In this document: one piece after another, positions 9,219 through 16,123 of the stretch
Layout: each line of letters starts with the position of its first letter
Position numbering within the stretch: the first letter of the stretch is position 1
Assembly: GCF_026341825.1 (NCBI RefSeq)
Contig: NZ_JAPENY010000001.1
Location: forward strand, 2,294,001 to 2,358,000
Origin: Streptomyces sp. NBC_00620
Lineage (GTDB): Bacteria > Actinomycetota > Actinomycetes > Streptomycetales > Streptomycetaceae
Direction of reading: 5' to 3'
DNA: 64,000 nt
The notes under the pieces: generated by a model
The model's database searches: none
What the model was told of the DNA's origin: nothing
Seen by the model: only the letters and a program-made list of their open reading frames with translations
Program-made: the position numbers and the translations under genes

Positions 9219-10115
9219 ATGACGCCCACCGTCTCCGCCTCCGGCCTGACCCTCCGCTACGGCGGAACCTTCGCCCTCGACGACGTCTCGCTGCGCCTCG
9301 GCGAGGGCGTCACCGGGCTGCTCGGGCCCAACGGGGCGGGAAAGACCACTCTGTTGAGGGTGCTCGCCACCGCCGTGCCCGCCGACCGGGGTGCCTTCAC
9401 GGTGCTCGGGCACGACCCGGCTACCGCTGCCGGGCGCCTGGACCTGCGGCGCGAGCTGGGTTATCTGCCGCAGACCCCGGGGTTCCACGAGGACTTCTCG
9501 GCCTTCGAGTTCGTCGACTACGTGGCGATCCTGAAGGAACTGACCGACCGCGCCGCCCGGCACCGGGAGGTGCGCCGCGTGCTCGACGCCGTCGACCTGT
9601 CCGACGTACGGAGCAAGCGCATCAAGAAGCTGTCCGGCGGCATGCGCCAGCGGGTCGCGCTCGCCGCCTCGCTCGTCGGCGACCCCGGTTTCCTCGTCCT
9701 CGACGAGCCGACCGTCGGACTCGACCCCGAACAGCGCATGCGCTTCCGGGAGTTGATCGCCCAGGCGGGAGAAGGGCGGACGGTTCTGCTGTCCACCCAC
9801 CAGACCGAGGACGTCGCGATGCTCTGCCACCGCGTGATCGTCATGGCCCTCGGGCAAGTCCGCTTCGAGGGCACCCCGGCCGAACTGACCGCACGTGCGG
9901 CGGGCCGGGTGTGGAGCAGCACGGAACGCGACCCGGCCGCCCGCGCCGGATGGCGCACGGGAACCGGCTCCTTCCGCAACGTCGGCGACCCGCCCGAGGG
10001 TGCCGACCTCCTCGAACCGACCCTGGAGGACGGCTACCTGCTCACCCTCGACGGCGAGACGGGCGAACCGGGCGAGACGGGCGACAGCGACGAGACCACG
10101 GGGGTGGCCGCATGA
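9219..10115 (+). CDS. ABC transporter ATP-binding protein
   Basis: A 298-residue ATPase: Walker A GPNGAGKTTLL (~residue 35), Q-loop YLPQTPGFHEDFSAFEFVDYVA, signature LSGGMRQRVALAASL, Walker B FLVLDEPTVGLD and H-loop LLSTHQTED. The ATG at 9219 was chosen because GTCTCCGCCTCCGG coding for the first beta strand follows at once and AGGAG lies 10 nt upstream. An in-frame ATG at 9141, overlapping the previous stop, would add 26 Asn/Phe/Thr-rich residues (NLNFTNFADFSD) and would give the same coupling as the neighbouring genes. It works with the large permease encoded next. Confidence 0.9.
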   Translation: MTPTVSASGLTLRYGGTFALDDVSLRLGEGVTGLLGPNGAGKTTLLRVLATAVPADRGAFTVLGHDPATAAGRLDLRRELGYLPQTPGFHEDFSAFEFVDYVAILKELTDRAARHREVRRVLDAVDLSDVRSKRIKKLSGGMRQRVALAASLVGDPGFLVLDEPTVGLDPEQRMRFRELIAQAGEGRTVLLSTHQTEDVAMLCHRVIVMALGQVRFEGTPAELTARAAGRVWSSTERDPAARAGWRTGTGSFRNVGDPPEGADLLEPTLEDGYLLTLDGETGEPGETGDSDETTGVAA

Positions 10116-11686
10116 GCAGCACGACGGAACTGGTCGAGGAAGCGGCGCCCGCGGGGGTGGAGCCGGCTCCGGCGGCCAAGCGGCACAGAGCGGCGGCCGT
10201 CATCGCCCTCGCCCGCTTCGAGGCGCGCCAACTCCTCTTCCACATACCGGTGTTCGCCTTCCTCGGGTTCTACCTCGCCTTCACCGGCTGGGACCTGTTC
10301 AACGGCCGCGAGGGCATGGACGAGTTCCCGGCCCTCCAGGACGTCGACCGGGCCACCCAGGCCGCCCCGCAGCTCCTCGGCGTCGCACTGCTCGTCTGCG
10401 TCAACCGGACCGTCCTGCGCTCCCACCGGCGCGGCACCGACCGGCACTTCGACGTCCTGGTCATGGAACCGTGGCGGCGTACGGTCGCGCACGCGCTGTC
10501 GGTCGTTCCGTACGCGGCGCTCACCGCGCTCGTCGTCGCCGTCCAGATCGTCTGGGCCGGGCACAAGCTGGGCGCCGTCGGCCACCCCTCGCCCGCCGAA
10601 CTGGCCGTGGGGCCGCTCGCCGTGCTCCTGTCCGGCGTACTCGGCGTACTGCTCGCGCGGCTGTTCCGGTCCTCCTTCGTCGCCCCGCTCGCCGTCGTCG
10701 TCGCCGTCGTCCTGCCCACCATGCTGTCCTCCAGCACGGGCGGCCCGCGCTGGCAGCAGTGGCTGTCGCCGGTCGTCACCGAGACGGGCGCCGACCCGTT
10801 CCCGTCCGAACTCCTCGGCCGCCCGGCCGGCTGGCACGCGCTGTATCTGGTGGGGCTCATCGGGGTGCTGATCTGCGCCGCGGTCCTGGTCAGCGGCGGT
10901 CGCAACCGGATCGTCCAGGCGGCCACCGCCGTCACCCTCGCCGCCACGGTCGCGGGTGTCGCCGGGCAGTCCCAGGGTGACTCTGCCGCCCTGCTCGCGG
11001 CCCGCACGAAGATGTCCGTCAGCCCGGAGAAGTTCCAGACGTGCCACGAGTACGGCAGGTCGACGTACTGCGCCTTCCCCGAGTGGGATGCCCGCGCCGC
11101 CCTCGACTGGGCCCCGCTCGTCGACCGCGTCCAGTCCCTCGCGGGCGGCGCCGCCGGGGGTGAGCGGCTGACCGTACGGCAGCGGATCGACGCCCGTTAC
11201 GGCCTGACCGACGACGCCACGTTCGACGCGTCCACCACACCGGGCACGGTGACCGTCGGCACGCGGTGGGGCGGCAACCGGGTTCCCGAGTTCGCCGTCG
11301 GAGTCGCCTCGGTCCTGGTCGCGGGCAGCGAGGCGGCCGCGGGCGAATGGTGCGACGACGCCCGGGTGGTCACCGTCATGTGGCTGGCGCTCGGCAACGA
11401 CTCCGACCCGATGACCGCGTTCCGCAACGTCCGGCTCGACGACAGCATCGAGGGTTCCGCGCTCGCCCTCGCGCCCACGAACAGCATCTCCTTGAGCGCC
11501 GAACAGGCCCGGATCGTACGGGAGTTGCTCCAGAAGCCCCGCTACAGCGTCATCCCCAAGGTGAAGTCGCACTGGACGGAACTCACCTCCCCGAAGACGT
11601 CCCTGGCCCGGGTTGCCGAGCTGCTGGGAGTGCCGGCCGGGTCCAAGGCATCGGCGGACACGACGGAGGACGAGTCGTGCGAGTAG
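10112..11686 (+). CDS. ABC transporter permease with extracytoplasmic domain
   Basis: A 524-residue membrane protein. The first ~300 residues contain about six TM helices (for example FHIPVFAFLGFYLAFTGW, FVAPLAVVVAVVLPTML, ALYLVGLIGVLICAAVLV, VTLAATVAGVAGQ). The remaining ~220 residues form a hydrophilic, probably extracytoplasmic domain with Cys pairs (FQTCHEYGRSTYCAF). It overlaps the ATPase stop by 4 nt. This long-tailed permease type is common in actinobacterial sigma-factor/ABC operons; the transported substrate is not known to me. Confidence 0.8.
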   Translation: MSSTTELVEEAAPAGVEPAPAAKRHRAAAVIALARFEARQLLFHIPVFAFLGFYLAFTGWDLFNGREGMDEFPALQDVDRATQAAPQLLGVALLVCVNRTVLRSHRRGTDRHFDVLVMEPWRRTVAHALSVVPYAALTALVVAVQIVWAGHKLGAVGHPSPAELAVGPLAVLLSGVLGVLLARLFRSSFVAPLAVVVAVVLPTMLSSSTGGPRWQQWLSPVVTETGADPFPSELLGRPAGWHALYLVGLIGVLICAAVLVSGGRNRIVQAATAVTLAATVAGVAGQSQGDSAALLAARTKMSVSPEKFQTCHEYGRSTYCAFPEWDARAALDWAPLVDRVQSLAGGAAGGERLTVRQRIDARYGLTDDATFDASTTPGTVTVGTRWGGNRVPEFAVGVASVLVAGSEAAAGEWCDDARVVTVMWLALGNDSDPMTAFRNVRLDDSIEGSALALAPTNSISLSAEQARIVRELLQKPRYSVIPKVKSHWTELTSPKTSLARVAELLGVPAGSKASADTTEDESCE

Positions 11687-12423
11687 CCGTTCCCGGCGAG
11701 GGTGCGCGGGTCACGTTGCCCGGCACCCGTGGCCCGTCCAGGAAGCGTACGTACGCCGTGGTCCGCGCCCTTCTCCACCCCGTGTGGCGCTCCCTGCCGC
11801 GCCGGGCGCTTGCCGCCGGTGCCGTCCTGGGGCTGCTGTGCGCCGGGGCCCCGTGGCTGATGTCGGTCTCCCGCGACAGCTGGCCCGGCCTCAACATCCT
11901 GCGGGCCGCCGCGCTCGCCTTCGGGCTCGGCCTGGCCTTCCTCCTCGACGACCCGGCCCGGCACACCACCGCGGCGGTGCCGACGCGGCGGCCGGTGCGT
12001 ATCGGCCTCCGGGTGGCGTTCGCCGTTCCGTTCGCCGCGCTCTGGTGGACGGCCGTGCTGCTCCTCGTACCGGAGGACGTCCGGCCGCCGGTCGGCGCCG
12101 TCACCCTGGAGGCCGCCGCCGTTGCCGCGCTCGCCCTGGCCGGTGCGGGGCTCGCGGTGCGGTTCACGGAGTCGGCCGAGCCCGGGATCGGGGTGTCGGC
12201 CGGGCTGCTGGGCGGTGGCCTCGGCGCGGCTCTGCTGCTGCCCGACCGGTGGGCGCTCGTCGTGTCGGTTCACGACCCGCGGTGGGACGGTGCGCATGAG
12301 CGGTGGGCGGGGGTTCTGGTCGTGGCGGTGCTGGTGGGGGCCGCCGCCTGGGCAGAGCCCCTGCGGAGGCGCAGGGTGATGCCCGTCCGCGGTGCGGCGC
12401 GGCGGTCCGTCGGCGGGGCGTGA
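11677..12423 (+). CDS. Integral membrane protein of the sigma/ABC operon
   Basis: A 248-residue protein with about six hydrophobic segments (ALAAGAVLGLLCAGAPWLM, ILRAAALAFGLGLAFLL, IGLRVAFAVPFAALWWTAVLLLV, AAAVAALALAGAGLAVRF, GVSAGLLGGGLGAALLL, WAGVLVVAVLVGAAAWA). The GTG at 11677 has GGAGG 7 nt upstream and overlaps the permease gene by 10 nt. It is presumably an accessory or second permease subunit. It ends just before a pair of inverted dispersed repeats that could act as a two-way terminator. Confidence 0.8.
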   Translation: MRVAVPGEGARVTLPGTRGPSRKRTYAVVRALLHPVWRSLPRRALAAGAVLGLLCAGAPWLMSVSRDSWPGLNILRAAALAFGLGLAFLLDDPARHTTAAVPTRRPVRIGLRVAFAVPFAALWWTAVLLLVPEDVRPPVGAVTLEAAAVAALALAGAGLAVRFTESAEPGIGVSAGLLGGGLGAALLLPDRWALVVSVHDPRWDGAHERWAGVLVVAVLVGAAAWAEPLRRRRVMPVRGAARRSVGGA

Positions 12424-12426
12424 GGG

Positions 12427-12510
12427 TTTTTCGCCCCCTCCGCCCCTACCCATTCCCGTCCCTTGGGGGCTCCGCCCCCAAACCCCCGCTCCTCAAACGC
12501 CGGAGGGGCT
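12427..12510 (-). repeat. Dispersed Streptomyces repeat, copy B
   Basis: The reverse complement reads from AGCCCCTCCGGCGTTTGAGG to GGGGGCGAAAAA, nearly identical to copy A. It faces copy C head to head across 8 nt, so the CGGCGTTTGAG ends can pair into a long stem. The pair separates the convergent membrane-protein and mshD genes and may terminate both. Confidence 0.9.
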
Positions 12511-12518
12511 AACCCCCT

Positions 12519-12626
12519 CAGCCCGTCCGGCGTTTGAGGACGAGGCCGTTCAGGCCGATAAGCGGGGGTCTGGGGGCGGCAGCCCCCAGGTACGGGACGG
12601 GTAGGGGCGGAGGGGGCGAAGAAAAG
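12519..12626 (+). repeat. Dispersed Streptomyces repeat, copy C
   Basis: It begins CAGCCCGTCCGGCGTTTGAG and ends GGGGGCGAAGAAAA. Compared with copies A and B it carries a longer middle section (GACGAGGCCGTTCAGGCC), a variant shared in outline with copy D. It lies 20 nt beyond the mshD stop codon. Confidence 0.9.
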
Positions 12627-12646
12627 CCCCGCCCGCACCCCCAGGG

Positions 12647-13573
12647 TCAGGACTCGCTGCGGTACATCAGGTCCGTCTCGTGGGTGTGGAAGCCGAGGCG
12701 TTCGTAGACCGTGACGGCCGCCTTGTTGTCGGCGTCGACGTAGAGCATGGCCGTCGGCAGGCCCTGGCCGGCGAGGTGGCGGAGCCCGATCGTGGTGAGG
12801 GCCTTGCCCAGGCCCCCGCCCTGGGCACCCGGGCGCACACCGACGACGTACACCTCACCGATCTGTTCCTCGGCGTGCACCTTCGTCCAGTGGAAGCCGA
12901 TCAGTTCACCGGCCCGGAAGGCGAGGAAGAAGCCGGACGGGTCGAACCACGGCTCGGCCATCCGGTCGTCAAGGTCCCGCTGGGTGAGGGAGCCCTGCTC
13001 GGGATGGTGGGCGAAGGCCTCCGCGTTCACGGCGAGCCAGGCCGCGTCGTCCCGCCCCGGCACGAAGGCGCGGACGGAGACCCCGTCCGAGAGCTTCGGC
13101 TCGGGCAGGTCGAGGCCGGTCAACGGGCGCCGCATCTGGCGCAGTTCGCGGAAGAGGGTGAGCCCGAGGACCTGGGCGAGATGCCGCGCGGCGGAGTGCC
13201 CGCCGTGCGCCCACACCCGCAGCCGCTTCCCGGACTCGGCGAGCAGCGCGGAGCCCAGCGCCCGCCCGTGCCCGTGCCCGCGGTGCCCCGGGTGCACGAC
13301 CAGCTCGGCGGCCGGAGCCTCCACCGGGTCGGTGTCCTCCAACTGCGCGTATCCGACCAGCTCGTCGCCGAGGGTCAGCAGCAGATGCCGTACTCCCGGA
13401 CGCGCGCCGCCCTTCAGATACAGGCGCCCCTGCTCGGACACCGCCTGCTGCCCGTCGGCCGCGGCGGCCTCCGCGAGCAGCCGGAGCACGCCCTCGGCCT
13501 GGGCCGGGGAGAGCGCGGAGTAGGTCTCGATGGCGCGGGAGAGGCCGGGCTGTGCGGTGTCGTCGCTGGTCAT
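12647..13573 (-). CDS. mshD: Mycothiol synthase
   Basis: A 308-residue protein with two GNAT domains in tandem, the MshD layout; it acetylates Cys-GlcN-Ins with acetyl-CoA in the last step of mycothiol synthesis. The N-terminal domain has ELVVHPGHRGHGHGRALGSALL (residues ~90-112); the C-terminal domain has the canonical acetyl-CoA loop VVGVRPGAQGGGLGKALTTIGLRHLAGQG and ends MLYVDADNKAAVTVYERLGFHTHETDLMYR. The length matches the family. It starts with ATG 13573; a TACCCT element 7 nt upstream suggests a leaderless transcript. It is convergent with the ABC operon and divergent from the 5'-nucleotidase. Confidence 0.95.
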   Translation of the reverse strand: MTSDDTAQPGLSRAIETYSALSPAQAEGVLRLLAEAAAADGQQAVSEQGRLYLKGGARPGVRHLLLTLGDELVGYAQLEDTDPVEAPAAELVVHPGHRGHGHGRALGSALLAESGKRLRVWAHGGHSAARHLAQVLGLTLFRELRQMRRPLTGLDLPEPKLSDGVSVRAFVPGRDDAAWLAVNAEAFAHHPEQGSLTQRDLDDRMAEPWFDPSGFFLAFRAGELIGFHWTKVHAEEQIGEVYVVGVRPGAQGGGLGKALTTIGLRHLAGQGLPTAMLYVDADNKAAVTVYERLGFHTHETDLMYRSES

Positions 13574-13706
13574 GCATATGAGGGTACGGCGAGCCGCCCG
13601 GATGGATCGAGAGGCAACGGCAACCTGTCTGTAACCACGAACCCCCTGTTGCGCTACGCGCGTTGATTCTAAAGTGCACGCAAAGACCTCAGCTGTCGCA
13701 CGGCTC

Positions 13707-13757
13707 CCGGAGTTCTCAGGTATCCCGGAGCCCGCTCAGCTCTCGGAGCTCTCACAC
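13707..13757 (+). repeat. 18-bp tandem repeat, about 2.8 copies
   Basis: CCGGAG starts at 13707 and 13725, and TCGGAG at 13743, each followed by a CTCA-containing tail, so the period is exactly 18 bp. It occupies the leader just upstream of the nucleotidase ribosome-binding site. Role unknown. Confidence 0.75.
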
Positions 13758-13774
13758 CTCCCTGGGGGGAACCC

Positions 13775-15574
13775 ATGCCGACTCCCCGGCACAGACGTAC
13801 CTATCGCATACTCGCGGGCGCCGCGGGCCTCGCCACGGTCGGCGCCCTCGCCGCCGCGCTGCCCGCCAGCGCCGGCCAGGTCACGGAGAAGGGCGCCGGT
13901 CACAAGCCCGGCAGCAGCCGTTACCAGGACGTACAGCTGCTGTCGTTCAACGACCTGCACGGCAACCTGGAGGCCCCGTCGGGCTCTTCCGGCCGGGTGA
14001 CCGAGCTGCAGGCGGACGGCACCACGAAGACCGTCGACGCGGGCGGCGTCGAGTACCTCGCCACCCACCTGCGCGAGGCCCGCGCGGACAACAAGTACTC
14101 GATCACGGCCGCCGCTGGTGACATGGTCGGCGCCTCCCCGCTGATCTCCGGCCTCTTCCACGACGAGCCGACCATCGAGGCGCTGAACGGCCTCGACCTG
14201 GACGTCACCTCCGTCGGCAACCACGAGTTCGACGAGGGCGCCAAGGAGCTGGCCCGCCTGCAGAACGGTGGCTGCCACCCGACGGACGGCTGTTACAACG
14301 ACAGCGAGGAGTTCGAGGGCGCCAACTTCCCCTACCTCGCGGCGAACGTCACCAACGAGAAGACCGGCAAGCCGATCCTCAAGCCCTACTGGGTGTGGAA
14401 GAAGAACGGCGTCAAGGTCGGCTTCATCGGCGTGACCCTCGAAGGCACCCCGAACATCGTCTCCGCCGAGGGCGTCAAGGGCCTGAAGTTCGGCGACGAG
14501 GTCGCGACGATCAACAAGTACGCCAAGGAGCTCCAGAAGCAGGGCGTGAAGTCCATCGTCGCGCTCATCCACGAGGGCGGCGCGCCCGCCTCGACGGCGT
14601 ACAACTACAACTGCGACAGCCCCGGCGCCGGTGACGGCATCTCCGGCCCGATCGTCGACATCGCCAAGAACGTCACCCCGGCCGTCGACGCGCTGGTCAC
14701 CGGCCACACCCACCAGGCGTACGCCTGCACGATCAACGACCCGGCGGGCAATCCGCGCATGGTCACCTCGGCCGCGTCCTTCGGCCGTCTCTACACGGAC
14801 ACCACGCTGACGTACGACCGCTGGACCGGCGACATCGCCCGTACCGCGGTGAAGTCCGCGAACCACGTGGTCACCCGTACCGTGGCGAAGGCCGCCGACA
14901 TGACGGCCCTGATCGACCGGTGGAAGACCCTCTCCGCCCCGATCGCCTCCCGCCCCATCGGCTACATCGCGGGCGAGATCCCCAGCACCGGCACCGAGTC
15001 CCCGCTCGGCGACCTGATCGCCGACGCGCAGCTCGCGTACGCCAAGTCCCTCGATCCCGAGGCCGACCTCGCGGTGATGAACCCGGGCGGCATCCGTGCC
15101 GGGCTCACCTACGCGGCGAGCGGCAGTGAGGGCGACGGGGTGGTGACCTTCGGCGAGGCGTACACGGTCCAGCCGTTCGCCAACACCGTGAACCTGGTCG
15201 ACCTCACCGGCGCCCAGGTGATCACCGCACTGCAGCAGCAGGTCAGCGGCCTGAACGAGGCCTCCCCGAAGATCCTGCAGATCTCCGCGGGCCTCACCTA
15301 CACGCTGGACCTGACCAAGACGGGCGCGGCTCGCCTGGTCGCGGACTCGGTCAAGCTCAACGGCACGGCCATCGACTCGGCCGCCACCTACCGCGTCGCG
15401 ATGAACTCCTTCCTCGCGGGCGGCGGCGACGGCTTCACCGCACTCGGCCAGGGCGCCAACGTCCTCGTCGGCGGCGACGACCTCGCGGCCTTCGAGTCCT
15501 ACCTGACGGCCAACTCGTCCGCGACGACGCCGTACCCGGTGCCGGCCGCGAACCGGATCACGATCGTGAAGTAG
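13775..15574 (+). CDS. Secreted bifunctional metallophosphatase/5'-nucleotidase
   Basis: A 599-residue exported enzyme. Residues 1-33 are a signal peptide (RRTYRILAGAAGLATVGALAAALPASA). The metallophosphoesterase domain has LLSFNDLHGNLE (~50), GGVEYLATHL, AAGDMVGASPLIS, SVGNHEFDEG and a metal-binding VTGHTHQAYAC. The C-terminal nucleotidase domain runs from ~370 (SPLGDLIADAQL, NPGGIRAGLTY, FGEAYTVQPFANTV, MNSFLAGGGDGF). It hydrolyses extracellular nucleotides, supplying phosphate and nucleoside, which suits the phosphate-related genes nearby. The ATG follows CTGGGGGGAACCC. A strong terminator follows. Confidence 0.93.
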   Translation: MPTPRHRRTYRILAGAAGLATVGALAAALPASAGQVTEKGAGHKPGSSRYQDVQLLSFNDLHGNLEAPSGSSGRVTELQADGTTKTVDAGGVEYLATHLREARADNKYSITAAAGDMVGASPLISGLFHDEPTIEALNGLDLDVTSVGNHEFDEGAKELARLQNGGCHPTDGCYNDSEEFEGANFPYLAANVTNEKTGKPILKPYWVWKKNGVKVGFIGVTLEGTPNIVSAEGVKGLKFGDEVATINKYAKELQKQGVKSIVALIHEGGAPASTAYNYNCDSPGAGDGISGPIVDIAKNVTPAVDALVTGHTHQAYACTINDPAGNPRMVTSAASFGRLYTDTTLTYDRWTGDIARTAVKSANHVVTRTVAKAADMTALIDRWKTLSAPIASRPIGYIAGEIPSTGTESPLGDLIADAQLAYAKSLDPEADLAVMNPGGIRAGLTYAASGSEGDGVVTFGEAYTVQPFANTVNLVDLTGAQVITALQQQVSGLNEASPKILQISAGLTYTLDLTKTGAARLVADSVKLNGTAIDSAATYRVAMNSFLAGGGDGFTALGQGANVLVGGDDLAAFESYLTANSSATTPYPVPAANRITIVK

Positions 15575-15593
15575 GAACAGCAAGATGAGCAGT

Positions 15594-15633
15594 GGGGCCG
15601 GTACGCCTATGCGTACCGGCCCCTTTGTTTTAT
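15594..15633 (+). terminator. Intrinsic terminator after the 5'-nucleotidase
   Basis: GGGGCCGGTACGC pairs with GCGTACCGGCCCC (13-bp perfect stem, CTAT loop) and is followed by TTTGTTTTAT, a good U-tract for Streptomyces. It lies 20 nt past the stop codon. Confidence 0.92.
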
Positions 15634-15868
15634 CCTGGCAATTACCTCGGTAAGTTCCAAGTGAGGCCCGTAATAAGTTCTGTGTGAGCGGTGGGTCGGT
15701 TCCCGCTCCGGGCTGAAAATTGTTTTCAGGTGCAATTCATCGAGGTCTAAGGCGAATTGGCGATTTCGGGGTTCGGTGTCCCGTAGTGTTTTCCATGTCG
15801 AAAGCGAACAGGGCTTACGGCAAAAGGAATTCAACACGCTGTCATCGCAGCGAAAAAGGGAGAACGCC

Positions 15869-15991
15869 ATGAGCTTCCACAAGATCACCCCGGTCAAGAA
15901 GAGCAGCAAGGCCGCGCCCAAGCCCGCTCCGAAGAAGAAGGCCACGAAGAAGCCCGCGCCGAAGCGCCCGGTGGGCCAGCAGGGCCGCTAG
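15869..15991 (+). CDS. Small Lys/Pro/Ala-rich basic peptide
   Basis: A 40-residue peptide starting MSFHKITPVKKSSK and then largely repeating APKPAPKKK/ATKKPAPK, ending RPVGQQGR. The ATG at 15869 is preceded by GGGAG at a suitable distance. I do not recognise it. The composition resembles a nucleic-acid-binding tail, or a leaderless cationic peptide. It stands alone after about 240 bp of unusually AT-rich sequence, which holds no other gene that I can support, and is followed by a perfect 17-bp hairpin and an ABC exporter gene, so an exported or self-regulating peptide is possible but unproved. Confidence 0.65.
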   Translation: MSFHKITPVKKSSKAAPKPAPKKKATKKPAPKRPVGQQGR

Positions 15992-16000
15992 CAGCCGCTA

Positions 16001-16040
16001 CGAGGCGGGGTCTCCGGAATTTCCCGGAGACCCCGCCTCG
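16001..16040 (+). terminator. Perfect 17-bp hairpin after the small basic peptide gene
   Basis: CGAGGCGGGGTCTCCGG (16001-16017) is the exact reverse complement of 16024-16040, with a 6-nt AATTTC loop, 10 nt after the peptide stop. No U-tract follows. It is likely a terminator or mRNA-stabilising structure that isolates the peptide transcript from the ABC gene. Confidence 0.8.
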
Positions 16041-16105
16041 GCCATGTTCCGGACAAGGGTCTCGGCCGTGTTCGGACAAAGACCCCGGTCGTGTTCCGGA
16101 CCGGA
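16036..16105 (+). repeat. Three imperfect 24-25-bp tandem repeats
   Basis: CTCGGCCATGTTCCGGACAA, CTCGGCCGTGTTCGGACAA and CCGGTCGTGTTCCGGACC follow each other with a period of 24-25 bp, starting near 16037, 16061 and 16085. They fill the gap before the ABC exporter gene and may be regulator-binding sites for it. Confidence 0.7.
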
Positions 16106-16123
16106 AAGGGGAGTTGAGCCGAC

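Noticed and set aside
15607..15945. 113-codon minus-strand open frame starting MAFFFGAGLGAALLL
   Set aside because: It is the antisense of the Lys/Pro-rich peptide gene and of the terminator; no ribosome-binding site and no family-like sequence.
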